NCBI RefSeq assembly: GCF_036379515.1 | Contig: NZ_DASVGN010000003.1 | Location: forward strand, 69,466-133,465 | DNA from: Castellaniella sp036379515 | GTDB taxonomy: Bacteria; Pseudomonadota; Gammaproteobacteria; Burkholderiales; Burkholderiaceae_B | Reading direction: 5' to 3' | Length of the DNA: 64,000 nucleotides | Shown: positions 61,185-64,000 of the stretch, piece after piece | How the letters are laid out: each line of letters opens with the position of its first letter | Numbering within the stretch: the stretch's first letter is position 1 | Made by a program: the position numbers and the translations under genes | Notes under the pieces: model-generated | Databases searched by the model: none | The model's input: only the letters and a program-made list of their open reading frames with translations | Told to the model about the DNA's origin: nothing

Positions 61185-61826
61185 TCAGAGGTCGGGTTGC
61201 GGGGTGGTGCGCAGATACGGGCGGATCTCGGTATAGCCCTTGGGGAACTTTTCTTTCAGTACTGCCGGGTCCTTGATCGACGGTGCAATGATGACGTCGT
61301 CGCCCGGGTTCCAGTTCACAGGAGTCGCCACTTTGTAGTTATCGGTGAGCTGGATGGAATCCAGCGCCCGCAGAATCTCGTCGAAATTCCGGCCCGTGCT
61401 CGCCGGGTAGGTGAGAATCAAGCGGATTTTCTTGGCAGGATCAATGACGAACACCGAACGTACCGTCGCCGTGGTGCTGGCATTGGGGTGGATCATGTCG
61501 TAGAGCGTGGCCACCTTGCGATCCACGTCGGCCAGAATCGGGTAGTTGACGTGCGTGTTCTGTGTTTCGTCAATGTCCTTGATCCAGTCGATGTGCGATT
61601 GCTTGCTGTCGACCGAGACCGCAATCACCTTGGCATTGCGCTTGGCAAAATCACCAGAAACGATGGCCGTATAGCCCAGCTCGGTCGTGCACACCGGGGT
61701 GAAATCGGCAGGGTGCGAGAACAACACCCCCCAGCCGTCTCCCAGAAATTCGTGAAACCGGATTTTCCCCGCCGAGGAATCCTGTTCGAAATCAGGGGCG
61801 ATGTCGCCCAAGCGCAGCGTGGCCAT
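61185..61826 (-). CDS. 1-Cys peroxiredoxin (Prx6/AhpC-TSA family)
   Basis: Reduces hydrogen peroxide and alkyl peroxides. 213 residues, the 1-Cys Prx6-type length. Peroxidatic Cys in SHPADFTPVCTTELGYTA; the C-terminal extension ends KGYTEIRPYLRTTPQPDL. No resolving Cys in the usual position is seen. Confidence 0.92.
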   Translation of the reverse strand: MATLRLGDIAPDFEQDSSAGKIRFHEFLGDGWGVLFSHPADFTPVCTTELGYTAIVSGDFAKRNAKVIAVSVDSKQSHIDWIKDIDETQNTHVNYPILADVDRKVATLYDMIHPNASTTATVRSVFVIDPAKKIRLILTYPASTGRNFDEILRALDSIQLTDNYKVATPVNWNPGDDVIIAPSIKDPAVLKEKFPKGYTEIRPYLRTTPQPDL

Positions 61827-61954
61827 GATGAATGCTCCTACATTGATTCAGTCTGAGGTGTCTGCTGCCTGGAGAGCCAGGCAGCGTCTTGAAGTTGACA
61901 CTAAAGATTCTGTCAGAATATAGGCCAGACTCTAAATACAATTAAGTTATGTTT

Positions 61955-63775
61955 TTATCCCTTATCAGCAACCAACTCCACGGCATAACGATCGGCAAGC
62001 GCGCCGACCACGACAACGGCGCTCAATGCCTGCGCACGTGGCAGCACATGGACCCCGAACTGCACGGCTGTCGCCACCTTTTCCTTATAAAACGAGTCAG
62101 TATCTCCGCCTGAAATTGCAGCGACCGCCACGCAGGCAGCCCGCGCCAGCTGCCAGCCCGCGTGGACCGTGCCGGCCAGCATCAGGCACGGAACACTGCC
62201 CGCGAACACCCCGCGAAGATTGGACTGGGCGTGATCCAGCACGTAATTCACCGCTTCTTCATAGGCTGCAACCGCTGCACTGAGACGCTCTGCCAGCAGT
62301 TCGCACGCCTGTTCATGCTCTCCCTGCACTGCCATCAGGGATTGCACGGTGGCACGCATGCCTTCCATCTGCCCGCGCGCGACCACGCCTGAATCGCGCA
62401 CGAGCTTGCGCCCCACGAAATCATTGGCCTGGATGGCTGTCGTACCCTCGTAAATGGGCAGGATGCGGGCATCCCGGTAATATTGGGCAGCCCCGGTTTC
62501 TTCGATGAAACCCATGCCGCCATGCACCTGGAGTCCCAACGAAGAAACCTCGAGCGCAGATTCGGTGGAAAAGGCCTTCACGATAGGCACGAAATATTCG
62601 TATACCGCCTTGCTGTGCTCGCGCCGGGCGGTATCCGGCTCGTGGGCTGCACGATCACGGCAGCCTGCAGCAACGTAGGCTACCGCACGGGCGCCCTCGG
62701 TCAGGCCGCGCATGACCCCCAGCATGCGCGCCACGTCCGGATGATGGGCGATGGTCACCGCCTCTGCGGCCCCCCCCAGCGCGCTCCCCTGCACGCGCTC
62801 GGCAGCGTAAGCCTGCGCCTGCTGCAAGGCGCGGTCAGACACCGCCACACCTTGCAGGCCCACGGCATATCGCGCCGCATTCATCATGATGAACATGGCT
62901 TCCAGGCCACGGTTTTCTTCTCCGATCCGATAACCCACCGCACCCTCGCCCACCGCCCCCTTGCCTGCCCCGTACAGGAGCACGGCTGTCGGACTGCCGT
63001 GAATGCCCAGCTTGTGCTCCAAAGACGCGCAGTACACATCATTACGCGCGCCCAGGCTGCCATCGGAATTGACCAGGAACTTGGGGACGATGAAAAGAGA
63101 AATGCCTTTCACACCGGCCGGTGCCCCCGGGGTTCGCGCCAGCACCAGATGCACGATGTTCTCGGCCAGATCATGTTCACCGTAGGTGATGAAGATCTTC
63201 TGGCCGCTCAAGCGATAGGTCCCGTCAGCCTGCGGCTCGGCGCGGGTCTTGAGCAAAGACAGATCGGACCCGGCCTGCGGCTCGGTCAGATTCATGGTGC
63301 CGGTCCAACGCCCATCCATCAGAGGAGGCAGGTAGAGCGCCTTTTGCTCAGCCGTCCCGATCAGAGAGAGGGCTTCAATCACACCATCCGTCAACAGAGG
63401 GCAGAGCGAAAAGGAGAGATTCCCGGCATTCAGGCTCTCGGTGACCGGAGCAGCCACCAGCCTGGGAAGGCCCTGGCCTCCGATGCGGGCCGGGTGAGAC
63501 AGGCCTTGCCATCCGCCTTTGACAAAAGCCTGAAACGCCTCACGGAAGCCCGGTGAGGTCTGTACGACTCCATCGTGCCACTGCGCGGGTTGCGTGTCGC
63601 CCACACGATTCAGAGGCGCCACCACCTGCTCGACGAAACGGGCATCTTCATCGAGTACGGCATCGACCAGTTCGGACGTGATGTCCTCAAAACCTGGCAG
63701 CGCCAGCACGCCCGACAAGTCAGCCAGTTCGTGCAGCACGAAACGAATGTCTCGAAGAGGGACTTGATAAGTCAT
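61955..63775 (-). CDS. Acyl-CoA dehydrogenase (three-domain form with C-terminal extension)
   Basis: 606 residues, longer than classical acyl-CoA dehydrogenases (about 380), as in the DmdC-like group with extra N- and C-terminal domains. Motifs: GTMNLTEPQAGSDLSLLKTR, GEENRGLEAMFIMMNAAR, and VHGGMGFIEETGAAQYYRDA followed by RILPIYEGTTAIQ with the Glu catalytic-base region. Electrons pass to ETF; etfA follows just upstream on the same strand. Confidence 0.93.
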   Translation of the reverse strand: MTYQVPLRDIRFVLHELADLSGVLALPGFEDITSELVDAVLDEDARFVEQVVAPLNRVGDTQPAQWHDGVVQTSPGFREAFQAFVKGGWQGLSHPARIGGQGLPRLVAAPVTESLNAGNLSFSLCPLLTDGVIEALSLIGTAEQKALYLPPLMDGRWTGTMNLTEPQAGSDLSLLKTRAEPQADGTYRLSGQKIFITYGEHDLAENIVHLVLARTPGAPAGVKGISLFIVPKFLVNSDGSLGARNDVYCASLEHKLGIHGSPTAVLLYGAGKGAVGEGAVGYRIGEENRGLEAMFIMMNAARYAVGLQGVAVSDRALQQAQAYAAERVQGSALGGAAEAVTIAHHPDVARMLGVMRGLTEGARAVAYVAAGCRDRAAHEPDTARREHSKAVYEYFVPIVKAFSTESALEVSSLGLQVHGGMGFIEETGAAQYYRDARILPIYEGTTAIQANDFVGRKLVRDSGVVARGQMEGMRATVQSLMAVQGEHEQACELLAERLSAAVAAYEEAVNYVLDHAQSNLRGVFAGSVPCLMLAGTVHAGWQLARAACVAVAAISGGDTDSFYKEKVATAVQFGVHVLPRAQALSAVVVVGALADRYAVELVADKG

Positions 63776-63859
63776 GGCAGCTCCGGAAAATAGGTGAACT
63801 CAACGCTCGCCAGCGAGCAAACCACCGCCAACGAGCCCGTGAAGGTCTGCGCGACAGGA

Positions 63860-64000
63860 TCAGAGGGCCTTGACCAGTTCGGGGACGGCCTCGAAGAGAT
63901 CGGCCACCAGACCGTAGTCGGCCACCCCAAAGATGGGGGCTTCGGCATCCTTGTTGATCGCCACGATGACCTTGGAGTCTTTCATGCCCGCCAGGTGCTG
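63860..64000 (-). CDS. etfA: Electron transfer flavoprotein alpha subunit, C-terminal end (partial)
   Basis: The last 46 residues. HLAGMKDSKVIVAINKDAEA then PIFGVADYGLVADLFEAVPE is the highly conserved FAD-binding C-terminus of EtfA. The 5' part lies beyond base 64000. It precedes the acyl-CoA dehydrogenase it serves. Confidence 0.93.
   Translation of the reverse strand, partial: QHLAGMKDSKVIVAINKDAEAPIFGVADYGLVADLFEAVPELVKAL

Noticed and set aside
1..64000. CRISPR arrays, rRNA genes and riboswitches
   Set aside because: No regularly spaced direct repeats, no rRNA core sequence and no recognisable aptamer core was found on reading either strand.

Overview
The window reads as a chromosome segment of a beta-proteobacterium in the order Burkholderiales, most likely family Alcaligenaceae. 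The grounds are high GC content, the types of housekeeping genes present, a cupredoxin-fused copper nitrite reductase, and Bordetella/Castellaniella-like small genes. This assignment is by reading only, with no database comparison. Coding density is high on both strands. Three tRNA genes are present: Leu(UAA) interrupted by a group I intron, Met(CAU) and Lys(CUU). There is no rRNA and no CRISPR array.

Layout. 1-3.7 kb: N-terminal part of a chemoreceptor, the intron-containing tRNA-Leu, gnd, a class I glutamine amidotransferase and tRNA-Met. 3.8-7.3 kb: a membrane diguanylate cyclase and an FMN/Fe-S glutamate-synthase-like protein. 7.4-14.5 kb: a D-amino-acid cluster (DUF3293 gene, dadA, a LysR regulator, gltIJKL-type ABC transporter, D-amino-acid transaminase). 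Two nearly identical ATA-N9-TAT sites tie dadA and the transporter operon to the LysR protein. 14.7-22.0 kb: single-gene metabolic and unknown functions. 22.3-26.1 kb: nrdAB behind a promoter carrying a pair of NrdR boxes. 26.6-30.0 kb: an accessory scar between nrdB and tRNA-Lys, with prophage tail remnants, a DUF4258/HTH toxin-antitoxin-like pair and an IS3-family fragment. 30.3-43.3 kb: purB, gst, mnmA, the glcDEF glycolate oxidase genes with a second FAD-linked oxidase, a DAHP synthase gene behind a Phe/Tyr-rich leader peptide and attenuator, nirK and aceA. 43.5-52.9 kb: queF, then a catabolic cluster (AraC regulator, SDR, large flavoprotein, NIPSNAP protein, full LivHMGFK importer). 52.9-60.6 kb: pgsA-uvrC-nagZ-acpS-orn, an M48 protease with rsgA, a Nudix hydrolase and rplS. 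60.7-64 kb: a small membrane-protein gene behind two tandem LexA boxes, a 1-Cys peroxiredoxin, an acyl-CoA dehydrogenase and the end of etfA.

How the parts work together. The dadA/dat/transporter block can import amino acids and interconvert D-amino acids with keto acids. glcDEF plus aceA handle two-carbon acids through glyoxylate. nirK indicates nitrite respiration or denitrification. The AraC-SDR-flavoprotein-Liv block looks like an import-and-oxidise module for an unidentified, possibly cyclic, compound.

The points most worth a second look are: (1) the LexA-controlled 89-residue membrane protein; (2) the complete attenuator upstream of the DAHP synthase gene; (3) the group I intron in the anticodon of tRNA-Leu(UAA); (4) the shared LysR operators; (5) a roughly 59-residue insertion between the radical-site cysteines of NrdA.
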